A stretch of DNA of 38,364 bases from Amoeboradix gromovi (taxonomy: Eukaryota; Sanchytriomycota; Sanchytriomycetes; Sanchytriales; Sanchytriaceae), in contig JADGIF010000021.1 of the NCBI GenBank assembly GCA_018985225.1, forward strand, positions 1 through 38,364, given 5' to 3'. Both the position numbers and the translations under genes were made by a program. The notes beneath the pieces were generated by a model. The model worked only from the letters and a program-made list of their open reading frames with translations. It did not search any database and was not told the DNA's origin. How positions within the stretch are numbered: position 1 is the first letter of the stretch; each line of letters opens with the position of its first letter. Shown here in pieces: positions 18,047 to 27,208 of the stretch.

Positions 18047-18499
18047 TCAACCTGCAGCTCTTTTTGCGATCACTTTAACTTTTCTGTCCTTGTTTTTTCG
18101 ATATTTTCGCTTTTTAGTTGGCTTTGAAGGACTAATAGTAATTCCCTCGAGTTTACTAAGTATATGCGCCTCGGATTGCAATTCTGCAGCTTCTTTAGGT
18201 AGCTGATGCGCAACTGAACCTTTTTCTTTGCAAATCTTGTAAAATTCGTCATCTTCAATGGTACCTTCTAGGTCGTTCTTTATTGGGACCTTGGTAATTT
18301 CACCCTGAAATAAGTTACAATCTAATCTACCTTCGTTCATTTTCTGCAACTCATTTACTAAGCTTCTTAGTTCATCTTTTGATGCGGTTGTAAAAAATAG
18401 ATTTTTACCATCTGTATATGTTGGATTTAAATGGGCGTACTTTTTAACATCAGTAACATCGTATAGCGTACATCTCTTCCGCTCCTGAAATGTTGACAT
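18047..18499 (-). CDS. Hypothetical basic protein
   Basis: 150 residues with no family recognised. The N-terminus is mixed (MSTFQERKRCTLYDVTDVKK), the middle is acidic (GTIEDDEFYKICKEKG), and the C-terminus is strongly basic (KPTKKRKYRKNKDRKVKVI), which resembles a nuclear/nucleolar localisation or RNA-binding tail. It is a clean open frame with codon usage like its neighbours, between convergent GNPAT and the divergent ABC transporter gene. Probably nuclear, but that is inference from composition only. Confidence 0.7.
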   Translation of the reverse strand: MSTFQERKRCTLYDVTDVKKYAHLNPTYTDGKNLFFTTASKDELRSLVNELQKMNEGRLDCNLFQGEITKVPIKNDLEGTIEDDEFYKICKEKGSVAHQLPKEAAELQSEAHILSKLEGITISPSKPTKKRKYRKNKDRKVKVIAKRAAG

Positions 18500-18658
18500 T
18501 TCAAAATTGGTTTATGTTAGTTTCACTGGTCCCCCTATTGAAGGCAATCAAAATAGTTTACTTTTGCTTCCAAGAATTATAGAATCATTACATTTTACGG
18601 TCTTAACTAACTTCTTTTTTGTCATGACGGCTCATCGTTATTCCGGCTAGCTTGAAAC

Positions 18659-21600
18659 ATGAGGAATCTAGAGTTTAACGCTAGCTTTTTCTCCAGATGG
18701 ACTTTTTCCTGGATGGACCCAATTTTTAAACTTGGTTCCGCGTTAAATAATGAGAATTTCATGGAAATTAATGAAGCTGATAAATCGGAACCTCACTTTC
18801 ACATGTACTCCATATATAAATCCATGTTCCCTGATAGAGCTTTGTATAAGTATATTTTTAAAACTGTGAAATATTTACTGTATCAGCAATTACTATGCGG
18901 TGTATTTTATGCACTCTGCAGTGTTTTACCTTCTTATATGTTACATCAATTACTACAGGCCACATCGATACCGTCTCATATCTTTTATTTGTCTTTGATT
19001 GTGCTGTCATTAATAGCGACGTCTTTCCTTTTAAACCGCACAAATTACTGCGGAAACAAGCTAGTTATTCGAGTATATTCCATATTGCAATCTGATATAT
19101 TTGTGTCAACACTACAAAGAAAGCAATTTCAACTACCCCAACAAGGAGAATTGTTAAATTTTATAAATATCGATGTAAAGATCATTTCAGAGTTCATTCG
19201 CATTTCTTATTACTTGATTTCTGCTCCAATTCAAATTGTTACATGTACTCTTGTTTTATGCAATTTTTTGGGTGTTAGTGGTTTACTAATTATTGTCGTA
19301 TTAATCCTCACCGTACCAGTCCAAAAGTATATTATGAGTGTTGTAAGTAGACTGCAATCTAAGATTCTGTTTTACACTGATTCCAGAATATCAAAAACTA
19401 ATGAGTTACTGGTTGCTATCAAGTTAGTCAAGTTAAATGGATGGGAAGACTTGTTTTATAACAACATTAGAGATATAAGGAAACTAGAACTAATGGCTCT
19501 TTGCAAGTTCAAATGGATCATGGGTACTTTTGACTGCATATTTGGTCTAATTCCTATTTTATTACCGATAATGACTCTATTGATATATCTGCAATATAAT
19601 CCGTCATTGGATCCATCCATTGTATTCACGATGCTCTCTATTTTACAGTTGGTACAGTTCCCGATCAAAGACTATCCTGAAACAGCATTAAAATATTTTG
19701 AATTTCGGGTTTCAATTGAAAGATTACAGAGATATTTGAACACGGATTTGGATTGTAACAACAGCGTGATAAACTCTGATTTTATAGGGTTTAAACAGGC
19801 TAAAATGGGATACGTAAAACCAAAAACGCAACTATCAGCCAAAGATGAAATAAATCCCGATGATTTTGATTTTTTACTAGATGTAGGTTTTGTCATCCCG
19901 ACAGGCAGATTAACTGTAGTTCTCGGTAAGACCGGCTGTGGTAAGTCAATGTTACTACAATCCTTGTGTAATCAAGTACCTATTTATAGAGGGAAAGTTA
20001 GTATTGGTAATAACAAATCTGTAGGAATGGTACCCCAAATACCTTGGATGATGCATAAAAGCATCAAGGATAATATTATTTTAAACCATCCTTTTGAAGT
20101 GAATAAATATCACGCCATCTTAGAATTGTGCTGTTTGATAGAGGACTTGAACACATTTCCTAGCAAAGATGCTACTATACCCCAGTACTGTAGTGGCGGT
20201 CAGCTACAAAGGATTGCCTTGGCTCGCGTTTTGTATGCTGAACATGAAATGTATCTTTTTGACAATGTGTTGGCCTCTCTAGATAGTATAACTGCGAGTA
20301 TTATATTGAAAAATGTTATAATTAATACATTGAAGGAAACAACACGTGTCTTGACAGCTACTGATGCGCAATTAGTGCTACCTTTTGCGGACTACATTGT
20401 GATTCTAAAGGATGGTAAAAGTATCGTACATGGTACATTGCAACAAGTACAGGACAAACTAGCAGGATTTGACAAATATTTGTTGAATTCGTCACAACCC
20501 GAGGCCAACCCGGAGGGGCAGCCAGAAGCAAAAGTTCAACTGCTGCATACTTCACCAATAAAAGAAAAAGAAGAGAAAATGGCTGGAAAAATAAACAACA
20601 GTACATACCTCTTTTATATCTCGAGTATAGGAGGAGTTTTTATACTGTTTTTAATAATGTTTGGCGATTTTGCGCTACTAATTTTATCGTTTATGAGGGA
20701 TATGGTTTTAAAGCATTGGAGTATGGGTGCAGTAGGAGATTGGCTTCTTATGGCCAATTCAAATAGCGATATTAATGCATATTATACTTCTACATTTTTA
20801 GAGATTACATTCATTTTTATAATAATTAATCTGATAATTCAGTACTTTAAAGTGGTAATGGATATAAAGGGAGCGCTATATTTGCACAACACATTGTTGG
20901 ATAAAATATTGCATTGCGAGTTATTCTTGATTGGCAATGTCGGTACTGTACTGAACCGGTTTTCAAACGACATGCTGATTGTTGATAAACAAATGGCGAA
21001 CTCATTGTTTAGTGTGATCTTCTTTATAATAATGATTTCTAGTATTATGTTCTTTATTATGATTTATACTCCGTGGTTTGTGGTACCTTGTTTTTTGATA
21101 ATTTATGTTTATTATAAACTTAGCTTTTATTACTTAAACGCGACACGAGAGCTAAAGAGGCTAGAGAGCAGCTTTAGATCGCCCTTGATGACGATGATTC
21201 TCACCATGTTCAGCGGGAACAAATACATTCAGGTATATGGAATTGAGGGATATATAAAGCAGGATTTGTTAAATAGAGTTGACGATTGCAACAACTTGTT
21301 CTTTCAGCTGTCTGCGGCTAATAGATGGCTAAGTATAAGAAGTGACGTGATTGGAGGGATTATAGTGCTCTGCAGTGGACTAAGTTTAATAGGAATGGAT
21401 AAAGGTATCACAGGACTAATAATGACATATAGCTTGCAAATAACAAACTCACTGGTTTGGCTACTACAGCACAGAGGCAATTTGGAAATAAACAGTTGTG
21501 CTATAGAAAGAATACAAGAATATGTAAATATACAACAAGAACCCAAACTATTAAAAGAAACGGAAGTGCGTAGGGACTGGCCTTACAATGGGTCAATAAA

Positions 21601-22324
21601 AGTAAACTGTCTCTCAGTTAGCGTTGGTGACACTGTTATTTTAAAGAATTTATCTCTAAGAATAAAGGGTGGGCATAAAATAGGGATTGTTGGCAGAACT
21701 GGAGCAGGTAAGTCAACCTTTTTAAATTCTTTCTTTCAATTGTATCAATACAGTGGTGAGATATTTGTTGATGACGTTAATCTGCAAGAGCTGAATAGAG
21801 GCCTAGTCCGTAAAAGATTCTGTTTGATTCCTCAGGATCCGATTCTATTCAAGGGAACGGTGAGACAAAATCTTGATTTGTTTGGGATATACGACGATTT
21901 GCAATTGTACACCATACTGGATAAAGCCCAAATTAAGCTGAACTTGGACGATTTAGTGGAAGATAATGGAAACAACAAAAGCGTTGGTGAACGCCAGCTG
22001 ATTTGCTTAGCTCGTTGTTTATTGAAGTCCAGTAGGCTGGTATGTATTGATGAAGCTACTGCCAGTTTAGATGATCACGCTAGCTCTTCAATTCAGAAGC
22101 TAATGTTGAATATGAAGGAGACAACAATTCTGTGTGTTGCTCATAAATTAAAAACAATCGTTGGTTTCGACAAGATTATCGTGATGAATAACGGGGAAAT
22201 AGTTGAATACAACACACCCCAAGTCTTGATCAACAACCCAAACTCGTACTTTCTACAGCTGGCAAAGGAGAGTGGGGACTACGAATTTATCATTTCCCAT
22301 GTGACACGAATACTGCAAAGATAA
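18659..22324 (+). CDS. ABCC-family (MRP/YCF1-type) full ABC transporter
   Basis: 1221 residues, TMD1-NBD1-TMD2-NBD2, without the extra N-terminal TMD0 of long MRPs. The N-terminus has the ABCC pattern FSRWTFSWMDPIFKLG. NBD1: Walker A GKTGCGKSM near 422, signature CSGGQ near 510, Walker B YLFDN; the catalytic Glu position is Asn and the H-loop His is absent (TATDAQ). NBD2: Walker A GRTGAGKST near 1010, signature-like SVGERQ, Walker B CIDEATASLD with Glu, H-loop VAHK. A degenerate NBD1 and competent NBD2 is the usual ABCC asymmetry. Likely exports conjugates or organic anions across the vacuolar or plasma membrane. Substrate unknown. Confidence 0.92.
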   Translation: MRNLEFNASFFSRWTFSWMDPIFKLGSALNNENFMEINEADKSEPHFHMYSIYKSMFPDRALYKYIFKTVKYLLYQQLLCGVFYALCSVLPSYMLHQLLQATSIPSHIFYLSLIVLSLIATSFLLNRTNYCGNKLVIRVYSILQSDIFVSTLQRKQFQLPQQGELLNFINIDVKIISEFIRISYYLISAPIQIVTCTLVLCNFLGVSGLLIIVVLILTVPVQKYIMSVVSRLQSKILFYTDSRISKTNELLVAIKLVKLNGWEDLFYNNIRDIRKLELMALCKFKWIMGTFDCIFGLIPILLPIMTLLIYLQYNPSLDPSIVFTMLSILQLVQFPIKDYPETALKYFEFRVSIERLQRYLNTDLDCNNSVINSDFIGFKQAKMGYVKPKTQLSAKDEINPDDFDFLLDVGFVIPTGRLTVVLGKTGCGKSMLLQSLCNQVPIYRGKVSIGNNKSVGMVPQIPWMMHKSIKDNIILNHPFEVNKYHAILELCCLIEDLNTFPSKDATIPQYCSGGQLQRIALARVLYAEHEMYLFDNVLASLDSITASIILKNVIINTLKETTRVLTATDAQLVLPFADYIVILKDGKSIVHGTLQQVQDKLAGFDKYLLNSSQPEANPEGQPEAKVQLLHTSPIKEKEEKMAGKINNSTYLFYISSIGGVFILFLIMFGDFALLILSFMRDMVLKHWSMGAVGDWLLMANSNSDINAYYTSTFLEITFIFIIINLIIQYFKVVMDIKGALYLHNTLLDKILHCELFLIGNVGTVLNRFSNDMLIVDKQMANSLFSVIFFIIMISSIMFFIMIYTPWFVVPCFLIIYVYYKLSFYYLNATRELKRLESSFRSPLMTMILTMFSGNKYIQVYGIEGYIKQDLLNRVDDCNNLFFQLSAANRWLSIRSDVIGGIIVLCSGLSLIGMDKGITGLIMTYSLQITNSLVWLLQHRGNLEINSCAIERIQEYVNIQQEPKLLKETEVRRDWPYNGSIKVNCLSVSVGDTVILKNLSLRIKGGHKIGIVGRTGAGKSTFLNSFFQLYQYSGEIFVDDVNLQELNRGLVRKRFCLIPQDPILFKGTVRQNLDLFGIYDDLQLYTILDKAQIKLNLDDLVEDNGNNKSVGERQLICLARCLLKSSRLVCIDEATASLDDHASSSIQKLMLNMKETTILCVAHKLKTIVGFDKIIVMNNGEIVEYNTPQVLINNPNSYFLQLAKESGDYEFIISHVTRILQR

Positions 22325-22352
22325 GTAAATATTATGTTAGTACTAAATTAAA

Positions 22353-23465
22353 TTATTTATTTAAGAGTAATGAGAGTGGAAGATCAATTAAAATGCTGTA
22401 ACACTCTCTAAACAGCTTTATATTCTTTACAGGTTCCACAAAATAGGGGCAAGCAAAAGTGAGAACAAAGTTACCAAATAACAGACCGAATACTTTTCCA
22501 AAAGACGAGTGCTTATTGACAATTGAAAAAACAAAATATTCAATTAGAACAGCAATTCCCTGAATTACAAAATATGTTAATGAAGAGGTACAAATTTGAT
22601 ATGAACAAACAAGAATCAAATAATCATGGAATACTCCTGATACTATAAAAGCAGATAAAGCAAACATTGATTTGGCCACTTTGGTAGAGCCCTTGTACAC
22701 ATTCTTTGGAACGAGAATGAAAATATCCCTTAAAATTGTATGCCACGATTCTGACCAAAAAGATGCTACGCTTTTAACCATAAAGGGCTTGTTAAAGAGC
22801 ATGTACGGTCTTTGATCACCAACTTCGTACGCTATTTCCAGCAGTAAAGAGTTAAGAGTCTTTTCTGGGATCAAAATTGATAACTTAAAACACAATTTGG
22901 ATACTAAAATAAATATTAGAGAGGAGATCAGAGTAAACAGTTGAATAGCAGTAGATATTAATATGCCATAGTAGAATGCGTAAATAAATCTAAACAGACA
23001 GTAGTACCACCCAGTCAAGAGATTGATTCTATTTAAGTTGAGGTCATTGGAGTGCTTTTGACCAACGACCAACAATGAGATCAGAAAGAGTGTATACTTA
23101 ACTAGCAGTGGAATTACTTCAGCTGGGCTAGAAAGATATTTAAAATTGTTTTCAATTTCGTACTTTTTATGCGGATCATACTGCTTCATTCGTAAATCCT
23201 TGATAGCATACATAACATTGCTAGAATAATTTTTAAAATTAATGTTAAACGATTTATAGCATTTCACGACAACAATCCAGTTCAGTATAGCGCCAAAATA
23301 GTTATTTCCCATAGTTGCATAAACATGAAAATATGGAACTACTAGCACTATCAACATAGCTATTGCCTTTGAAATTTTTGAAAAGTTGTGCATGTTGGCT
23401 CCAAACAACACTGTAATCAATACTAGCGCTATATCTCTGGATACATGAGTAATATCCAAATTCAT
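22353..23465 (-). CDS. MBOAT/wax-synthase-type O-acyltransferase
   Basis: 370 residues, strongly hydrophobic, about eight membrane segments. Carries the wax-synthase-like signature SFWSESWHTILRDIF near 235-250 and, further on, a membrane His in IVSGVFHDYL, corresponding to the MBOAT active-site His. The family transfers fatty acyl groups from acyl-CoA to hydroxyl acceptors (long-chain alcohols, sterols or diacylglycerol) in the ER. The acceptor cannot be told from the sequence. It converges on the ABC transporter gene with a 28-base spacer. Confidence 0.75.
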   Translation of the reverse strand: MNLDITHVSRDIALVLITVLFGANMHNFSKISKAIAMLIVLVVPYFHVYATMGNNYFGAILNWIVVVKCYKSFNINFKNYSSNVMYAIKDLRMKQYDPHKKYEIENNFKYLSSPAEVIPLLVKYTLFLISLLVVGQKHSNDLNLNRINLLTGWYYCLFRFIYAFYYGILISTAIQLFTLISSLIFILVSKLCFKLSILIPEKTLNSLLLEIAYEVGDQRPYMLFNKPFMVKSVASFWSESWHTILRDIFILVPKNVYKGSTKVAKSMFALSAFIVSGVFHDYLILVCSYQICTSSLTYFVIQGIAVLIEYFVFSIVNKHSSFGKVFGLLFGNFVLTFACPYFVEPVKNIKLFRECYSILIDLPLSLLLNK

Positions 23466-23612
23466 TCGGTTTCACCCTATAACATACCGATGCGGCCGTA
23501 TGAAATTGACATGAATGAAATCTTAGTTTTTCTGATCGTCTTTTACTTGAATTATATTAATACATCTTATAACAAGTGTTCTAAAATAAATCAAGGATAA
23601 AACATCAACAAA

Positions 23613-25076
23613 ATGGGAAAAAAGGTAGTTATTGTAGGATTAGGGGAAGCTGGAAAGAGTTGCTATAGAATATTAGCTCCCATAAAGGAACTAGAAGTTA
23701 AGCAGGTTAACCACATCATTAAAAGTATAGATACGGCAAAAAAAACTTTGCATTGTGATAAGATAAGTTATGAATATGACTTTTTAGTTCTCTGCACCGG
23801 TGCATCTCCTCGGGAGTTGGAAAAAAACCATCCTAACATAAAGACTACCCGCGATTTTAACTCTATCCAGCAACTAGCTGAAATTGCCAAATCCAGTAAC
23901 CGTATCGCTGTACTTGGAAATGGAGGTGTTTCATTGGAAGTCGTCAACGAATTTCGTAGCCTCGAACTTTTATGGATATTCAAGGACAGCCATATTGGAA
24001 AGGATTTCCTTGACGAGGATACTAGCAAGTATTTTTACCCCTACATTTTTAAAAAGAACATTCCCTGCAAGAACGACGTATGGGCCTATCTTAATAACGG
24101 TGATTCTCCAGATCTCTCTGCGAGCTCAATGGACAACAACATATCTGATAAAGCTAAGAAATTGGAAACCCCTTTGGGCCCTGCTCTTGGCCCTGTTTGG
24201 AAAGATAGCTTCAGACAATTTATTAAGGTGCATCATGAATTAGATAATTTCAGAGATATACGATTTGAACCTTCCACTACTCTGGATGATATTTTGAGTT
24301 CTAAAGCAGCCAGAGATGTATATAATGATGCAGTCGTCTCAAAAGATACCATTAATGCCTTTGCAGAATCCGATCAGGCAACCGGGTGGGAAATGAATGA
24401 CATAATTAATTTTCAAGTGCCACCATCTAAGATTAAACATTTAAAGCAATTAAAGAAAAGTGATGCGAAATTTGAAGAGTATCCGCTGTTCTTGAAGTTA
24501 AAGAATGGCAATGTATATGGAGTTGACTATCTGATATGCGGTCTTGGTGTAGTGCCAAATACCTCCTTTATTAAAGCATCTGATAAGATCAAATTAAGCG
24601 AGGAAGGAGGCATAATTGTAGATAATACCATGAAATCATCAATTGATTCAATATATGCAGCAGGTGATGTGGCTACAATAATGCCAATACAGCACAACTT
24701 CATCCAAAAGAGACTGTGGTCTCAAGCAAGAGTCATGGGAATTGCAGCTGCACAATCGATAATACAGTCCGTGGATATAAAGTATACAATTTCGAAGAGC
24801 GTAACATCACTTATACACTTTTGCATGCTTCCCGCACTAAGCTCAGCGATGATAACGCGCTATTTCAACAATTTTGTGCATGTTACATCTTTTTTTGGAT
24901 TACGTGCTGTATTCCTGGGCAAATATAATGGACAAGGTCTAAAGTACACTACGGAGTTCTATAGCGCTGGTAACGGACTGGTCAAATATGTCAAAATGGA
25001 TGGAAAAGTCAGGGGTGCCATACTAATTGGTGAGACAGGAATGGAGGTATCAATAATTAACTTAGGACTACATTGA
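23613..25076 (+). CDS. PYROXD1: PYROXD1-like pyridine nucleotide-disulphide oxidoreductase
   Basis: 487 residues. FAD-binding VVIVGLGEAG at the N-terminus, LVLCTGASPREL, NAD(P)-binding IAVLGNGGVSLEVVNE, SALGPVW-like ALGPVWKDS, the second FAD motif SIYAAGDVAT, and a C-terminal FFGLRAVFLGKYNGQGL ... GAILIGETGMEVSIINL that closely follows PYROXD1. In animals PYROXD1 protects the RTCB tRNA-ligase complex from oxidation using NAD(P)H. Odd: between the first GxGxxG and HIIKSID there are only about 30 residues, roughly 45 fewer than usual, so the strand/acidic residue that binds the FAD ribose appears missing. The frame is uninterrupted. Confidence 0.85.
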   Translation: MGKKVVIVGLGEAGKSCYRILAPIKELEVKQVNHIIKSIDTAKKTLHCDKISYEYDFLVLCTGASPRELEKNHPNIKTTRDFNSIQQLAEIAKSSNRIAVLGNGGVSLEVVNEFRSLELLWIFKDSHIGKDFLDEDTSKYFYPYIFKKNIPCKNDVWAYLNNGDSPDLSASSMDNNISDKAKKLETPLGPALGPVWKDSFRQFIKVHHELDNFRDIRFEPSTTLDDILSSKAARDVYNDAVVSKDTINAFAESDQATGWEMNDIINFQVPPSKIKHLKQLKKSDAKFEEYPLFLKLKNGNVYGVDYLICGLGVVPNTSFIKASDKIKLSEEGGIIVDNTMKSSIDSIYAAGDVATIMPIQHNFIQKRLWSQARVMGIAAAQSIIQSVDIKYTISKSVTSLIHFCMLPALSSAMITRYFNNFVHVTSFFGLRAVFLGKYNGQGLKYTTEFYSAGNGLVKYVKMDGKVRGAILIGETGMEVSIINLGLH

Positions 25077-25178
25077 GAACTTGGTAATAACAGGTACAGA
25101 TACTGTAATATTCGATTTCTCGGCAAACGATGTGGATTTGTTTGGGGAATAGCCAAAAGTGTTAATAAATCAGTTTAT

Positions 25179-25850
25179 TTAGAAAAGATTTTTGACTTTA
25201 AAAGCCTCAATTTGATTCATTAGCATCCTATTTTGATCAACCAGCACCTGCGTAAGATGTACAAGTTCTATCGTATAAGTTTCTAATCTCTTGTTTTCAT
25301 CCAAGGTAGCAGCCAAAGAGTTTGATATTTTAGACTTGAAGTTTGATTTCATTAATTCCACAGCGTCTTGTAGCTTGCAAGATAACTGCTCATTCAAATC
25401 ACGTTTTATGATCAAATGTGATTTTTCAAGAGCAAATAGTTCATGTTTTGACTTGACACTTAGATCGGCTATCTGGTTTTCAAGGCTGGAGATCTGGAGT
25501 TGATATTGAGACTGCAGTTCAATGGCAATGTTTGCAGACTGTATTTTATTATCCATTTCTTGCACAGCCTGATTTGTAGATGATTGTAATAGACAAATTT
25601 GATTTTCATGACTAGACTCCAACTCTACTAGGCTTCTGGAGGAGAATTCTATAATTTGTTCTTTTTCTTGAATGGTTTTTGATAAAAAAGCATTATCAGT
25701 CGATAGCAATCTTATCTTTTCCTCCAATTCAGTTACCACAAATTCTGTCGTCTGAATCGATGCTGCATATTTACGGGTTAGCTCCAATATCTGTAGCTCC
25801 AGGACTCGGATAGTAGATTGCATCAGAATTATGTTTTTGTCAGTTTCCAT
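25179..25850 (-). CDS. Coiled-coil protein, function unknown
   Basis: 223 residues, almost entirely predicted heptad coiled coil (for example IRVLELQILELTRKY, VTELEEKIRLL and QLQISSLENQIADL). No globular domain, membrane segment or targeting signal. The start is 21 bases from the divergent CTF8-like gene, so the two share a minimal promoter. A cytoskeletal, centrosomal or flagellar role would be consistent with the coiled coil but is not shown. Confidence 0.72.
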   Translation of the reverse strand: METDKNIILMQSTIRVLELQILELTRKYAASIQTTEFVVTELEEKIRLLSTDNAFLSKTIQEKEQIIEFSSRSLVELESSHENQICLLQSSTNQAVQEMDNKIQSANIAIELQSQYQLQISSLENQIADLSVKSKHELFALEKSHLIIKRDLNEQLSCKLQDAVELMKSNFKSKISNSLAATLDENKRLETYTIELVHLTQVLVDQNRMLMNQIEAFKVKNLF

Positions 25851-25871
25851 TTATTTTCAATTTTTGAGACA
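25851..25871. promoter_or_regulatory. 21-bp spacer between divergent start codons
   Basis: Separates the ATG of the coiled-coil gene (minus) from that of the CTF8-like gene (plus). It is A/T-rich. The shortest divergent spacer in the window; promoter elements must extend into the coding regions. Positional inference only. Confidence 0.35.
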
Positions 25872-26123
25872 ATGGAAATTGTACTTCTTGATGACCTAAA
25901 AGATTTAACGCTTTTAGAATTTCAGGGTGATTTTACTAAATATAAAGGCACTGTAACTATTACAGATGATGTGATTAAGGTTGGAAATCAGACCATAAAA
26001 GAGAAATCTCAAGAAAATCCAAAGTTCTTGTATAGAATAAACAAAGAAACTTTAGAAATTACAGGAAAAGTTGGACTGCATCGAAAGTTTACTGAAAGAC
26101 CGCATTTAAATTTTAAAATTTAG
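25872..26123 (+). CDS. CTF8: CTF8-like subunit of the alternative RFC clamp loader
   Basis: 83 residues. The pattern matches CTF8: LLEFQGDF near the N-terminus (family E-L-Q-G-E), IKVGNQTIKEK (family IGNHxLxGK), then ITGKVGLHRKFTERPHLNF (family VxGIIRxKILFKxRPKPI). CTF8 with DCC1 and CTF18 forms an RFC variant loading PCNA and supporting sister-chromatid cohesion. Shorter than yeast Ctf8 (133). Start chosen at 25872; the open frame upstream overlaps the divergent gene. Only 4 bases separate its stop from the convergent RPL16 stop. The assignment rests on short motifs, so it is moderate. Confidence 0.6.
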   Translation: MEIVLLDDLKDLTLLEFQGDFTKYKGTVTITDDVIKVGNQTIKEKSQENPKFLYRINKETLEITGKVGLHRKFTERPHLNFKI

Positions 26124-26127
26124 TTTA

Positions 26128-26724
26128 TTAAAATCCGTACTTTGATAATTCCGCTTGAAGTTTCTTCACTTTTTCGTTTGTCTTTACACTTTGCTTCTTT
26201 TTTAATTGAGCAGCATACCAAGCAGCATCTCTAGTCTTACGTTTAGCTTCAAGCTTATCTACGACAGCTCCATACTTCCATCCAACAGTGTTAGCTAGTT
26301 CACCAACAGTACAAAACTTTCGGTTTTGTCGTAATCTAAGTTGACGATAAGCCTGAGGTACAATCATTTTTTTGAGAACTTGATATTTTGGAGGAATTCC
26401 TTCAACAACAGTTAATCTAGATAATGCTTGCTCACCTCTTTTGGTAAATCGAGGGACCATACCTCTAACTGCCTTATGGAAGATTTTGGAAGGTGCGCGG
26501 AAGTGGAACGGTCCTTTCTTTGGGTTAACTAGACATCTTTTTCTCAAATAATGAGAATGTAACAGCTTGTTTCTAGCTAGTGATCCACTAATGCACAAAT
26601 CTTCACATCTGACAACTACAATGTCCTGTCCTTCCAATAAATGTTTTGCAGTGATAGATGCTAATCTTCCCATCATATGATCTTTACCGTCAATAATGAC
26701 TACCTTTTCAAAAGTATTAACCAT
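26128..26724 (-). CDS. RPL16: Cytosolic 60S ribosomal protein uL13 (L13a/L16)
   Basis: 198 residues, the standard length for eukaryotic uL13. Full-length match by pattern: VVIIDGKDHMMGRLASITAK, VVVRCEDLCISGSLARNKL, FHFRAPSKIFHKAVRGMVP, RGEQALSRLTVVEGIPP and LRLRQNRKFCTVGELA. Structural protein of the large subunit near the exit side. It is intronless here, whereas many fungal ribosomal protein genes have an intron near the 5' end. Confidence 0.97.
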   Translation of the reverse strand: MVNTFEKVVIIDGKDHMMGRLASITAKHLLEGQDIVVVRCEDLCISGSLARNKLLHSHYLRKRCLVNPKKGPFHFRAPSKIFHKAVRGMVPRFTKRGEQALSRLTVVEGIPPKYQVLKKMIVPQAYRQLRLRQNRKFCTVGELANTVGWKYGAVVDKLEAKRKTRDAAWYAAQLKKKQSVKTNEKVKKLQAELSKYGF

Positions 26725-27208
26725 TTATGAGTCATAGAATTGTCCAACATGACAAAATCTACACGTGTTGTAAGAATTATGACCAATCAAAATTCAACAC
26801 AAATAACCTACAAGGAGTTTTTAAATCACTGCAGCGTTTGAGACAAGCAGTAAGAAACTAACCTCATTCCGTTGAATAGAGGTTTTGATTGATGCAGATA
26901 ATGGTGTCACTAAGGGATCGTTACACCAAAGCTCATATCTTGCCATTCAGCTTTCTTGTTAGTTCTGCAATAACTTTTTACAACTTGTTCGATTTTTGGG
27001 TCTTTCATAAAGAATAGGAACATCAATGTTCGTAAGGTGTTTCGATGGTATTCGATTGTAAATTAACTATTTTGAGTATCTCGCTCTCAAGACACGATGC
27101 CTATTAACTAGTCTGTTTCTAGTTCTATTTAACAAAAAGTATTTGTTCACAAATTGTTTGAGTACCGATGAGGTCAAAAATGTCATTTGATGTCCCATTT
27201 ATTAAATT
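26725..27208. other. Intergenic stretch upstream of RPL16, nothing recognised
   Basis: About 480 bases holding the RPL16 promoter (minus strand) and the 3' region of the VFL3-like gene. No open frame of note; no tRNA or convincing snoRNA boxes seen by eye. Longer than most spacers here, which fits a strongly expressed ribosomal protein gene. Confidence 0.4.
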
